DNA of 64,000 bases from a bacterium (lineage in GTDB: Bacteria > Bdellovibrionota > UBA1018), in the NCBI GenBank assembly GCA_019751945.1, contig JAIEMT010000023.1, positions 1 to 64,000 of the forward strand, read 5' to 3'. A model generated the notes under the pieces. That model was not told where the DNA came from. It searched no databases and saw only the letters and a program-made list of their open reading frames with translations. Shown in pieces: positions 1-9,445 of this stretch. Every line of letters begins with the position of its first letter. Within the stretch, counting starts at the first letter, position 1. Position numbers and translations under genes: made by a program.

Positions 1-142
1 TGGCAGATCCAGGTAAGACCGACTCTTTCAAAACCCGATGACGCCCGAGACTCTTAAGAAGTCGACAGGATAAAAGGGAGAAAGAGGGCATATTCCATCA
101 AGGCCCGAGAGTTTTAATCTCTCTCACCAAGAGGTCGGATAT

Positions 143-820
143 ATGGCAGCAGTCTTAAACCTTTTGGATCGTCCACTCCATTTGAACTTTGCACTTGCAC
201 ACAGAAAGGGTCCATATATGGGCGTCAGGCAGAAAGGAAAAAAACGCACCAACTCTCACAAAAACCCATTGCCCCAAGATAATTTCATGCTAGAAGCACA
301 CATGCGAAAAGCAAAACAACTCAGCTTCCTACCCCCCACCCAGAAAGAACACGGCGGCAGCTTTCGAAAAGGACGGCGTAAGACCCAGCGCCCCTTCGAC
401 CCGAAGCGCGCACTCCACCTCACACTCCGAACACGCACCAACCAATCCATGATTCGAAAGAAGTGGCCAATCTGGGAGGGGCTGCAAAAAACCTCAGAGA
501 AGCATCGCGTACGAGTCTATCGCTTTGCGAACGTAGGAAATCACCTCCACCTCCTGATCCAAGTTCGAACCAGAAGAGAATTGAAGGCATTTCTCAGAGA
601 ATTCGCAGGACGTGTGGCCGTGCTGATGACCGGCTCGATCAAAGGACGCCCGGAGAAATTTTGGGATGGATTGGCTTGGTCAAAGATTGTCGAGTGGGGA
701 CGGCAGTTTCAGAATGCTGCTCGGTATGTTCTTCTCAATGTCCTTGAAGCAAGCGGCGCCAGAAACAGAAAACTCCTAGCTCAGCTCGAGACTGAAGGAA
801 TCGCCTGGGTCAGGGAGTGA
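143..820 (+). CDS. Y1/IS200-like transposase, RAYT-type (REP-associated tyrosine transposase)
   Basis: HUH-like motif 'NHLHLLIQV', later 'QNAARYVLLNVLEASG' tyrosine helix, Lys/Arg-rich N-terminus 'RRKTQRPFDPKRALHLTLRT'; no flanking terminal inverted repeats seen. Confidence 0.75.
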   Translation: MAAVLNLLDRPLHLNFALAHRKGPYMGVRQKGKKRTNSHKNPLPQDNFMLEAHMRKAKQLSFLPPTQKEHGGSFRKGRRKTQRPFDPKRALHLTLRTRTNQSMIRKKWPIWEGLQKTSEKHRVRVYRFANVGNHLHLLIQVRTRRELKAFLREFAGRVAVLMTGSIKGRPEKFWDGLAWSKIVEWGRQFQNAARYVLLNVLEASGARNRKLLAQLETEGIAWVRE

Positions 821-846
821 TGCAGTGGCGCTTCAGCAATCGACAG

Positions 847-2166
847 CTACTTCAACAACTGCGGCGAATCAATCCGACGAGCGCCAAACACCGCCGGAAA
901 GAGTTCGCTGAAGATGGGATCTAAGAGCGCTCCCGTATGGGCCCCGTACCGAGGATTAAAAACAACGATGTTGGGATTCTTAGAAGCCCTTGCAAGAATA
1001 TCCGTGATCACCTGAGGCTGCCCGGAACCGTCATGCGAAGAAAGCACCGGATCGTCCTGAGAAAAATAAATCAAAAACGGTCGATCGATGGCTGCGTAAA
1101 TGGAATCCACGCTGGTGGCCTCATCAAAGGCTCGGTCTAAATTCTCAGGAAGCGATTTCTGAGACATCGCAAATCCCGTCCGAACATAGACGTTGTAATA
1201 GCTCAGCTCGCCCAGAATTCTGGAGAGATCGAACTTTACGGCCTTCAAAGTATCGACCAGGTCGGACACGGTGAATTCGTTGAAAGCGCGATCGACAAAT
1301 GTTTCTGGATCCTCTTGAGAAAAATCTGCAATGTCCGACCAAGTAGGCGGATCGAAGCTCCTCGACTTGATCCAGATTTTTACCATGTACCATGAATTAG
1401 AAATGTCCCGTGTCGTCAGCCCTAAGCTGCGATCAATCTTGCTACCGCGATAGCGCGTATCCAAATTGTTGAAAGCCGTTCGGCCATGAAGAATGGGACT
1501 GAAACTCATTCCACCCAAACCGAAAACACGGGGAGCCCCGCTCCTAACGGCATTGGCATCGTGAGCCAGCATCGCCGATGCTAAAAAGCCGCCGCCCGAA
1601 AATCCCACGACACCCGTTCGTGCGGGGTCAGCGCCTGCCGACTGGAGATAGATTCCAATTCTCGAATAAAAATCCTTCGCGATGGAAATGCCGTCCCAAG
1701 GAATCTCTTTACAGGTTCCTTCTAAAAATTCTGGACCCAAGTAGCCTGCGAAGGAAAGGATATTGGGATCGTTAAACTTTTCACGCAGAACGGCTGCCGT
1801 CTGATTGCTAAACGAACCTCTTGTCCATGTCGCGTAAGAGCCCGGAAGAATCACGAAAGTGTAGGGACTGCCTGATTTCGAAGGAGTGAGGTGAGCCGTG
1901 ATTGGATGAGGACAAATCGTCGACTGCTTACCGGGAGGGAGTAAGATTTCAATCCCGTCGTCCTCACGCTTCGGAAGGCGCGACTTCAAGGAAGCAACAA
2001 CGGAAACCACAATCGGATTGTACTGAGTGAGCTTTCCCTCTGCCAAACTCCGCGGAGGAGATGCCTGCCCAAAGACACTTCGGTCCAAGATTTTCCGAAG
2101 GTCCTGCTCAGCCGAAAACGAAGAGGCGGAGACAAAAAGCATGAGGAATAAATAACGACTTCTCAT
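847..2166 (-). CDS. secreted alpha/beta-hydrolase-like protein
   Basis: N-terminal signal peptide 'MRSRYLFLMLFVSASSFSAEQ', GxSxG-like 'GVVGFSGGGFLASAML', late 'YGAHTGALL' His. Confidence 0.6.
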   Translation of the reverse strand: MRSRYLFLMLFVSASSFSAEQDLRKILDRSVFGQASPPRSLAEGKLTQYNPIVVSVVASLKSRLPKREDDGIEILLPPGKQSTICPHPITAHLTPSKSGSPYTFVILPGSYATWTRGSFSNQTAAVLREKFNDPNILSFAGYLGPEFLEGTCKEIPWDGISIAKDFYSRIGIYLQSAGADPARTGVVGFSGGGFLASAMLAHDANAVRSGAPRVFGLGGMSFSPILHGRTAFNNLDTRYRGSKIDRSLGLTTRDISNSWYMVKIWIKSRSFDPPTWSDIADFSQEDPETFVDRAFNEFTVSDLVDTLKAVKFDLSRILGELSYYNVYVRTGFAMSQKSLPENLDRAFDEATSVDSIYAAIDRPFLIYFSQDDPVLSSHDGSGQPQVITDILARASKNPNIVVFNPRYGAHTGALLDPIFSELFPAVFGARRIDSPQLLK

Positions 2167-2228
2167 AAACGATGACTGTGTATAATTTATTTGACATATG
2201 AAGTCAATTATTGGGTAAGCGGCTACTA

Positions 2229-3146
2229 TTACTCAAATTTTCCCAGATATCGCACTTCTTCTTCGAGTGTCACTCCCAGCTCAGACTGGGCCTTGGACTT
2301 CGCCAAACGAATCAAGCCGACCACATCCGCGGCGGTCGCTTTTCCGAGATTAATGATGAAGTTGCAATGCTTCTCGGCGAATTGAGCCTGGCCAATTTGA
2401 TGGCCGCGCAGACCAATTTTTTCGATAACCTGCCAGGCATGCATGCCGGAAGATTTGGGATTCTTAAAAACGCTGCCGCAGGAAGGGAACTCGATGGGCT
2501 GAGAAGCTTTTCGACGAGCCAGCGTCTCATCGATCACCTTTTTCACCTGCTCGGGGTCTTTCATTTCAATTCGCCAATCGGCACCTAAGACTAAATGTCC
2601 TGCCTCTAAGAAATGATTTTTTCTATATTCGTACTTGAGCTGAGGCCGATCCAACTCGGAAAAAATGCCGGTCTTCAGATCTAGAACTCTGACCCGAAGA
2701 AGGGCTTTTGCAGTCTCACCCAGATGGGTCCCCGCATTCATGAAGACAGCGCCACCGACAGATCCCGGCACGCCCGACAGGAACTCTAACCCGCCCCAAC
2801 CCTCAGTCGAAGCTTTGCGAAGTAAGCTGGAGATCGCAACACTTGCGCCCGTGCGCAAAAGCCCCCCATCCGGGGTCATCGACGTATCGAGTTTGGTCAT
2901 TTTCACTACCAAGCCATCAAAACCCGAATCTGAAACCAAGGTGTTGGAACCCAAACCTAAAAGAAAAAACGGAATTCCCGTTTCTCGAATGCCCTTCGAC
3001 AACCATTCCAAATCTTCCTGAGATTTCGGAGCAGCAAGAACGGCGGCAGGTCCACCAATGCGATAATAAGTACTAGCAGCAAGAGGCTCATCGAAACCTA
3101 ACGTTCCAGAAAAACCTGCCGAATTTTTTTCAAACCATTCCTTCAT
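2229..3146 (-). CDS. murB: UDP-N-acetylmuramate dehydrogenase
   Basis: 'TYYRIGGPAAVLAAP', 'LGLGSNTLV', 'GVPGSVGGAVFMNAG', 'SCGSVFKNP'; likely start at MKEWFEKN in ATGA overlap with the murC stop. Confidence 0.95.
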   Translation of the reverse strand: MKEWFEKNSAGFSGTLGFDEPLAASTYYRIGGPAAVLAAPKSQEDLEWLSKGIRETGIPFFLLGLGSNTLVSDSGFDGLVVKMTKLDTSMTPDGGLLRTGASVAISSLLRKASTEGWGGLEFLSGVPGSVGGAVFMNAGTHLGETAKALLRVRVLDLKTGIFSELDRPQLKYEYRKNHFLEAGHLVLGADWRIEMKDPEQVKKVIDETLARRKASQPIEFPSCGSVFKNPKSSGMHAWQVIEKIGLRGHQIGQAQFAEKHCNFIINLGKATAADVVGLIRLAKSKAQSELGVTLEEEVRYLGKFE

Positions 3147-4543
3147 GTCGACCCTAGTGCAGCAATCAGTTGATCCGGCAATTTCGTAATAGAACCGGCG
3201 CCCAGACAAAGAATGAGATCTCCGTCAGTCACCTTTTTCAAAACTTTATCGCGCGTGGAGGTGAGATCTCCGCCGAACAAAACTTCCTGTTTTCCCGTGC
3301 TGTTCTTAGAAATTTCCTTCGAAAGAGTTTGGCCGTCAATTCCCGGGATAGGATCTTCTCCCGCCGGATAAATATCGGTAATCACTACCACGTCCGCATC
3401 TTTGAACGCCGTTAAAAATCCATTCATGCAATGAAGAGTTCGGGTGTACCGATGCGGTTGAAAAGCTACGACGATTCGCCCCTGCCAGTAGAGGCGGGCA
3501 GCAGACAAGGTGGCTGCGATCTCCGTAGGGTGATGCCCGTAATCATCGATGATTACTTTCTTACCGTTCGGATGCTTCCAGCGCACCTCGAAGCGACGCT
3601 TTACTCCGCGGAACTGAGCAAGCCCGCGTGCAATCTGGTCAAAGGAAATTCCGATGCTGTGACCCAAACTCACCACTGCCAGCGCATTTAAAACATTGTG
3701 ACGGCCCGGAACATTCACGCGAAACTTTTTGCCCTCTTTGGGAAGGCTGCGATGATGAACGGTGAACTCGCTCCCCATTCCATCCAATCGAATTTGATCG
3801 GCGGAAAAATCGCATTCCGCTTTAAATCCGTAGGTCACAAAAGGTTTGTTGAATCGACTCACACAGCGAAGTACTCCGGGGTCTTCCCCGCACACCGCGG
3901 CCATTCCGTAAAACGGAAGCTGCGCCACAAAATCCACAAAAAGATTTTCAATCGCTTCTAAAGTACCGAAATGATCCAAGTGATCATTGTCGATGTTGGT
4001 AATAATTCCGTACGTCGCCGGCAAATGAAGAAACGACCCGTCGCTCTCGTCTGCTTCGGCCACTACGAACTTGCCGGCTCCATGCTTCGCATTTCCGCCG
4101 AGAGAATCGACCTTTCCACCCACAACGACGGTGGGATCCAATCCCGCTTCCATCAACACACAGCCCAACATGGAAGTCGTGGTGGTTTTGCCGTGGGTTC
4201 CAGCAACCGCTAGACCCACTTTGCCTCGCATGAGTTCGCCCAGCATTTCAGCGCGCGGAATAATCGGAATTCTTCTTCGACGGGCTTCGACGACTTCGGG
4301 GTTCGTGGGCTTCACCGCTGAAGAAATCACCACCACACTCGCATCGCCCAAATTCTCAGCATGGTGACCGAGCGCCACTCGAATTCCGATTTCGCGAAGC
4401 CTGAGAGTGGTATCCGACTCGCCCATGTCCGACCCGCTGACGCTGTAACCCTGATTATGAAAGACTTCGGCGATTCCACTCATGCCGATGCCGCCGATTC
4501 CCACAAAGTGGAGGTGGCTTTTCTTTTTTTGAATGTCGTCCAT
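3143..4543 (-). CDS. murC: UDP-N-acetylmuramate--L-alanine ligase
   Basis: 'HFVGIGGIGMSGIAEV', 'GTHGKTTTTSM', 'DDYGHHPTEI', 'FQPHRYTRT'. Confidence 0.97.
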   Translation of the reverse strand: MDDIQKKKSHLHFVGIGGIGMSGIAEVFHNQGYSVSGSDMGESDTTLRLREIGIRVALGHHAENLGDASVVVISSAVKPTNPEVVEARRRRIPIIPRAEMLGELMRGKVGLAVAGTHGKTTTTSMLGCVLMEAGLDPTVVVGGKVDSLGGNAKHGAGKFVVAEADESDGSFLHLPATYGIITNIDNDHLDHFGTLEAIENLFVDFVAQLPFYGMAAVCGEDPGVLRCVSRFNKPFVTYGFKAECDFSADQIRLDGMGSEFTVHHRSLPKEGKKFRVNVPGRHNVLNALAVVSLGHSIGISFDQIARGLAQFRGVKRRFEVRWKHPNGKKVIIDDYGHHPTEIAATLSAARLYWQGRIVVAFQPHRYTRTLHCMNGFLTAFKDADVVVITDIYPAGEDPIPGIDGQTLSKEISKNSTGKQEVLFGGDLTSTRDKVLKKVTDGDLILCLGAGSITKLPDQLIAALGST

Positions 4544-4545
4544 TT

Positions 4546-5643
4546 TTAGGTTTCCAGGCAGTTTTGAATCACATCGCGCGCAGCATTAGGACGATAGAAA
4601 GCTTGGGCCGCTTTTTCAAGAGGATTCAAGCGCTCAGGGTGACGATAAAACTCCAAAATTTCCCGGGCCAGGTCCTCGCCTTTAGAATGCGATTGTACCA
4701 AAACCTTGGCTGCGCCTGCCTCTTCGAACTTTCGAGCGTTCTTCTCTTGGTGATTGTCGGCCGCAAATGGAAAGGGAATCAATATCGCAGCGCGGCCCAC
4801 GGCAGCGATTTCTGAGAGTGTGGAGGACCCGGCTCGGCAAACTAAGAGCGAAGCAGCCGAGTAACAATCCACGATGTCGTGAATGAAAACCTCTACGCGA
4901 GCGGGCACCCCTGCCGAAGCGTAACCCGCCTTCACCCGTTCAAAATCTTTTTCGCCCGTCTGATGAATGATCTTCAACTTGCCTTGAATGCTTTTCAAAT
5001 GAGGCAAGGCTTCTAACATCAGCGTGTTAATTCCCGCAGCGCCCTGACTTCCCCCGAAGAGAAAGATTGTAAACGGATCTCGCGGAGCCGAAGGCAAGGG
5101 CTTCATCGCTGAACGGATAGGATTCCCCGTGAAGAGAACTTTCTTAGCCGGAAACTGACTTTCCAATCCCGGAAATGCCACAAAAATTCTTTGCGCAAAC
5201 CAAGAGAGCGCCCGATTCGTAAATCCCGGTACTGCATTTTGTTCAATGATGGCAATTCGAGCCCGTAAAAAAGGTTGAAGCAATCGCGCCATCAAAACCA
5301 CGGGGCCTGAAGAATATCCACCCACTCCGATCACGGTGCACGGATGTTCCCTCATTAAAATTCTTCCAGAGATCCAAAACGAAAGCGGTAACTGAATGAG
5401 AGTTTTCAACTTCCTTGCCAGGCTCACGCGATTCAAAGAACCCAAAGTCAAAACATGCAGGGGATAACCTGCGCGAGGAACGATCTTCTCCTCCATCCCT
5501 CCCTGCGAACCCACAAAAACCACGCGGCCGTTTTGAAATCGTTTCTTCCACTCGTCCGCGAGAGCAACGCCGGCAGCCACATGTCCGCCCGTTCCGCCAC
5601 CGCCCAAGATCAAAGTTGGAATTTTATCTGAGGATTCAACCAT
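4546..5643 (-). CDS. murG: undecaprenyldiphospho-muramoylpentapeptide beta-N-acetylglucosaminyltransferase
   Basis: 'GGGGTGGHVAAGVALADEW', 'GGSQGA', 'CRAGSSTLSEIAAVGRAAILIPFPFAADNHQ'. Confidence 0.96.
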   Translation of the reverse strand: MVESSDKIPTLILGGGGTGGHVAAGVALADEWKKRFQNGRVVFVGSQGGMEEKIVPRAGYPLHVLTLGSLNRVSLARKLKTLIQLPLSFWISGRILMREHPCTVIGVGGYSSGPVVLMARLLQPFLRARIAIIEQNAVPGFTNRALSWFAQRIFVAFPGLESQFPAKKVLFTGNPIRSAMKPLPSAPRDPFTIFLFGGSQGAAGINTLMLEALPHLKSIQGKLKIIHQTGEKDFERVKAGYASAGVPARVEVFIHDIVDCYSAASLLVCRAGSSTLSEIAAVGRAAILIPFPFAADNHQEKNARKFEEAGAAKVLVQSHSKGEDLAREILEFYRHPERLNPLEKAAQAFYRPNAARDVIQNCLET

Positions 5644-5646
5644 GCT

Positions 5647-6830
5647 TCACCCTCGAGTCGGGCTCCGCACGGACCTCGGCCCACGCGCAATGCTCAGCAA
5701 TATTCCCACGGCAAAAAGATCGACGATCAAAGCCGATCCGCCGTAAGAAATAAAAGGAAGATTCAACCCCTTGGTCGGCACTAAACCCAAAACCACGGCC
5801 ATATTCACTAAACCCTGAAGTCCCAGCGCCAAAGTAATTCCCGCGCCCAAATATAAACCGAATCGGTCTCGATGAACCACGTGGCTATTCCAGGAAATCA
5901 GAAGGCCGCGATACACGAAATACAAGTAAGTGCAGACCAGACCAATGACGCCTAGGAATCCCAACTCCTCGCCGATCACCGCAAAAATAAAGTCGTTGTG
6001 TGCTTCGGGAAGGTAAAAGAGTTTTTCCTTTCCGTTTCCAAGACCAACGCCCCAAAATCCACCATGACTCACGCCCACGAGAGACTGAATGATTTGAAAG
6101 CCGGTTCCGCCTGGGTCCTGCCAAGGATCGAGAAAGGTCATCAGACGCTGACGCCGATAGGGAGTCGACAGCATGAGCCACGCCCCCACCGCCAAAGCCA
6201 GCGTAAAGGTGACGGCCAAATACCGCTTCGGAACACCCGCCAAGAACATCAGGGCCACAATGACGGTGCAAATAATCACGGTGGTCCCAAAGTCAGGCTG
6301 AGCCAGAAGCAGCAGCAATGCCGGCAACGGCACAACAAAGTTCGCCAGAACTCCGGCGGAAATATTGTGCAAGCGACCACCCTTGACGTCCAACTGGCGC
6401 GCGACAAAAAGAATCAGGGCAAACTTTGCAAATTCTCCGGGTTGAAAACTGAGTGGCCCCATTCTCAACCACCGCTGCGCCCCACCAATCTTTGTGCCTA
6501 CACCGGGAATCATCACCAGAAGCAAGAGCAAGGTCGCCAAAATTAAAATGGCGTAACCCCAATCCCACCACCGCGTGTAATCCACCAGTGAGGCGATGTA
6601 GAGGCAACCAAACCCTAGCGCTGCAAAAACGAGCTGTTTGGAAACAAAGGAGAGACCAAAACCCGTGCGCTCTTGAGCAAAAATAAACGAAGAGCTCAAC
6701 ACCATGAGCAAGCCGAAGAGCACCATGCCCAAGACGGTGAATAGCAGAGTAAAATCCAATTTATGTTCGGATTGGGACCCGCGAGGCCAAAGACAGGCGC
6801 GGCCATACTCAGCGGTCGAAAGAGAAAGCT
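5647..6830 (-). CDS. ftsW: FtsW-type lipid II polymerase/flippase
   Basis: SEDS features 'AQPDFGTT', 'GNGKEKLFYLPEAHNDFIFAVIGEELGF', 'PFISYGGSALI'; 5' boundary uncertain (the listed ORF start lies inside murD; a TTG at 6759 is one candidate). Confidence 0.9.
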
Positions 6831-8218
6831 TAGAGTTGATTAACCAACTTTTTAAAGTAATCGCCCCGCTCCTCGTAGTTTCTGAACATGTCGTAGCTGG
6901 CACATCCAGGAGATAGGAGAATGATATCGCCGTTTCTGGATTTTTGGTAGGCCAGCAACACGGCTTCTTCAAAGGTTCCTACGAGGTAGGTTTCAGCGTA
7001 ATCGCCAATAGAGCGGTTGATCTTTTCTTTGGCTTCACCCAGCAGAATGAGGATTTTGCACTTCTCAGCCACTAAGTCCACAAGCGGACCGAAGTCCATG
7101 CCCTTGTCCTTACCACCGGCAATCAAAATGATGGGATTGATTCGACTGAACGCCGCAAGGCTTCGCTTCAAGCTCATGACGTTCGTGCCCTTGGAGTCAT
7201 TGAAGAAGAACACGCCGTCCTTTTTTCGAATAAATTCTAGGCGGTGCGAAATTCCGCGGAAGGAGAGAATCACACTCTGAACCGCTTTTTGACTCACACC
7301 CATGGCACGCGCAGCACAAATAGCCGCCATGAGGTTTTCTTTATTGTGGTCGCCCATGAGACGGAACTGAGAAACGTCGTAGATTTCTTCTTTGCCCACA
7401 ATCTTAGCAACGATCTGTTTCGTCTTGGCGTTGAAATAACAACCCACAAACTGTTCAGCAAACTCGCCACTGATGTCGATGGGGTTTTTCTTGGTGAACC
7501 AAATCAAGCGGCCCTGATTTTCTTGGGCAAAGCTTTGAACGATCGGATTGTCGTAATTGAGAACTACGAAACTCTTTTTGTCACAGGCGCGAAGCAAGCG
7601 CTTCTTGGCTTCGGTGTAAGCATTGATATCGCCGTAACGATCCAAATGATCTTCTTCGATATTGGTAAACACCGCGAGAGCCGGAATTAATTTCTCGGTC
7701 AGCTCGAGTTGGAAGCTCGAAAGCTCTGCCACCACAGCGTCATCCGTGGTTTCTTCCATCACATGATTCAAAAGGGGCTGGCCGATATTGCCACCCACGA
7801 AAGCCTTCTTATTATCGGCTTTAAACATCTCACCGATCAGAGCGGTCGTAGTGGTCTTTCCATTCGTGCCGGTCACGGCAATCACAGGCTCTTTCAAAGA
7901 ACCGGCTGCTAGATCAATTTCGCTCACGATGGGAACATTCGCAGCGCGCGCTTCATCGAGCGGCTTGATATTCAACGGAACGCCGGGGCTCAACACAATC
8001 AGCTCCGCAGTTTGAAACGTTTTGGGGTTGTGCTTACCCAATTCAAACTCGACCGTCTTCAAATCGCCGAGCGCATTGACGGAATCCATCAGCTCGCTCT
8101 TTTGCTTTAAATCCGTGATGGTGACTTTTGCACCTTGCTTGGTCATGTACTTCGCGACTGCAACGCCCGTCAGACCAAAACCCACTACCAAAACTCTTTT
8201 GCCCTTAAACTTGCTCAT
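6830..8218 (-). CDS. murD: UDP-N-acetylmuramoyl-L-alanine--D-glutamate ligase
   Basis: 'VAVTGTNGKTTTTALIGEM', 'GGNIGQPLL', 'FFNDSKGTNVMSLKRSL', 'LLSPGCASYDMFRNYEERGDYF'. Confidence 0.97.
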   Translation of the reverse strand: MSKFKGKRVLVVGFGLTGVAVAKYMTKQGAKVTITDLKQKSELMDSVNALGDLKTVEFELGKHNPKTFQTAELIVLSPGVPLNIKPLDEARAANVPIVSEIDLAAGSLKEPVIAVTGTNGKTTTTALIGEMFKADNKKAFVGGNIGQPLLNHVMEETTDDAVVAELSSFQLELTEKLIPALAVFTNIEEDHLDRYGDINAYTEAKKRLLRACDKKSFVVLNYDNPIVQSFAQENQGRLIWFTKKNPIDISGEFAEQFVGCYFNAKTKQIVAKIVGKEEIYDVSQFRLMGDHNKENLMAAICAARAMGVSQKAVQSVILSFRGISHRLEFIRKKDGVFFFNDSKGTNVMSLKRSLAAFSRINPIILIAGGKDKGMDFGPLVDLVAEKCKILILLGEAKEKINRSIGDYAETYLVGTFEEAVLLAYQKSRNGDIILLSPGCASYDMFRNYEERGDYFKKLVNQL

Positions 8219-8226
8219 TTAACTCA

Positions 8227-9303
8227 CTACCTCAACTTCAGTGTCGACAAGGTAATCAACGAAAGCAGGATGGAAATAATCCAAAATCGCACGATCACTT
8301 TGGGTTCTGCCCAGCCCTTCAATTCAAAATGGTGGTGGATGGGAGCCATCCGGAACACCCGTTTTCCAGTTAGTTTGAATGAAGTGACCTGGGCCATTAC
8401 TGACAGCGCCTCAATTACAAAAATTCCGCCGCAAATTGCCAACAGGAATTCATTCTTGGAGATCACTGCAACTACCCCAAGTGCGGCCCCCAATGCAAGG
8501 GATCCGACGTCTCCCATAAAGACTTGGGCGGGGTACGTATTAAACCAGAGAAATCCGAGGCAGGAGGCGGCCACTGCCGCCAGAAACACGCAGAGCTCTC
8601 CGGACCCTGGGATGTGCGGAATCTGTAAGTATTCAGCGATCTTAACGTGGCCTGCGCAATAGGTCAGGATCCCAAAAGTTACCGCCGTTGTAATGGTGGG
8701 CCCCACTGCCAAACCATCTAAGCCATCGGTCAAATTGACGGCATTCGATGCCCCCACAATCACGAAGGTCGCAAAGGGGATAAAAAGGAGCCCCAAATCA
8801 ATCGACCACTCTTTAAAGAATGGGAATTTGAGGTTCGCTGGAATCTCGCGGGTAAAATAGATGGCCGAAGCAGCGGCCACGGCAATGAGCGTTTGAAAAA
8901 TAATTTTCTGACGGGCCGAGAGACCTTTGGGATTTTTCAGAACGACTTTTCTGCGATCGTCGACAAACCCAATCACCGCAAAAAGAAGCGTGGTGACCAG
9001 CGCGATCCAAATATTCTTATTCGTGAGATCCGCCCAGAGAAGTGTGGGAATCACGATCGCAATCAGAATCAAGGCGCCACCCATGGTCGGCGTTCCTTTT
9101 TTACTGAGGTGACTCTGAGGTCCGTCATCCCGTATCGTTTGGCCCATCTGCATTTTTTGCAGGAATCGAATGAAGCTCGGGCCGATCAGCATGGCCAGAA
9201 GTACGCTCGTGATGGAAGCGCCAAAGGTTCGAAAGGTAATATATTTAAAGACGTTGAGTGCAGAGTAATCGACGTGCAGCGGGTACAAAAGATTATAGAG
9301 CAT
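8227..9303 (-). CDS. mraY: phospho-N-acetylmuramoyl-pentapeptide-transferase
   Basis: '[10 protein letters not shown]', '[12 protein letters not shown]', '[15 protein letters not shown]', '[14 protein letters not shown]'. Confidence 0.97.
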   Translation of the reverse strand: MLYNLLYPLHVDYSALNVFKYITFRTFGASITSVLLAMLIGPSFIRFLQKMQMGQTIRDDGPQSHLSKKGTPTMGGALILIAIVIPTLLWADLTNKNIWIALVTTLLFAVIGFVDDRRKVVLKNPKGLSARQKIIFQTLIAVAAASAIYFTREIPANLKFPFFKEWSIDLGLLFIPFATFVIVGASNAVNLTDGLDGLAVGPTITTAVTFGILTYCAGHVKIAEYLQIPHIPGSGELCVFLAAVAASCLGFLWFNTYPAQVFMGDVGSLALGAALGVVAVISKNEFLLAICGGIFVIEALSVMAQVTSFKLTGKRVFRMAPIHHHFELKGWAEPKVIVRFWIISILLSLITLSTLKLR

Positions 9304-9342
9304 GAGGGGATGCTACTTATTTTCAAAATGCCATGTCAAGGG

Positions 9343-9367
9343 TTCAAAGGTGGTCACCACCTTTTGG
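9343..9367 (+). repeat. REP-like palindrome, copy 1 (TTCAAAGGTGGTCACCACCTTTTGG + TAG)
   Basis: Perfect 19-nt core AAAGGTGGT-C-ACCACCTTT; same family as copies at 54671 and 54741. Confidence 0.85.
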
Positions 9368-9395
9368 TAGCTCGGGTGCGTTATAGGCGAGGGGT

Positions 9396-9433
9396 TCCAA
9401 TGCGAGACCCCAAATGTGAGGTCCCGCATTGGA
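9396..9433. repeat. Intergenic stem-loop: TCCAATGCGAGAC / GTCCCGCATTGGA
   Basis: 13-nt arms with one mismatch, 12-nt loop CCCAAATGTGAG; no T-tract on either side. Confidence 0.7.
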
Positions 9434-9445
9434 CATGAGATGCGA

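Noticed and set aside
2179-2207. Minus-strand TTGACT-N17-TATACA promoter for the hydrolase-like gene
   Set aside because: Would put the TSS only ~6 nt from the ATG; possible but not supportable from sequence alone.
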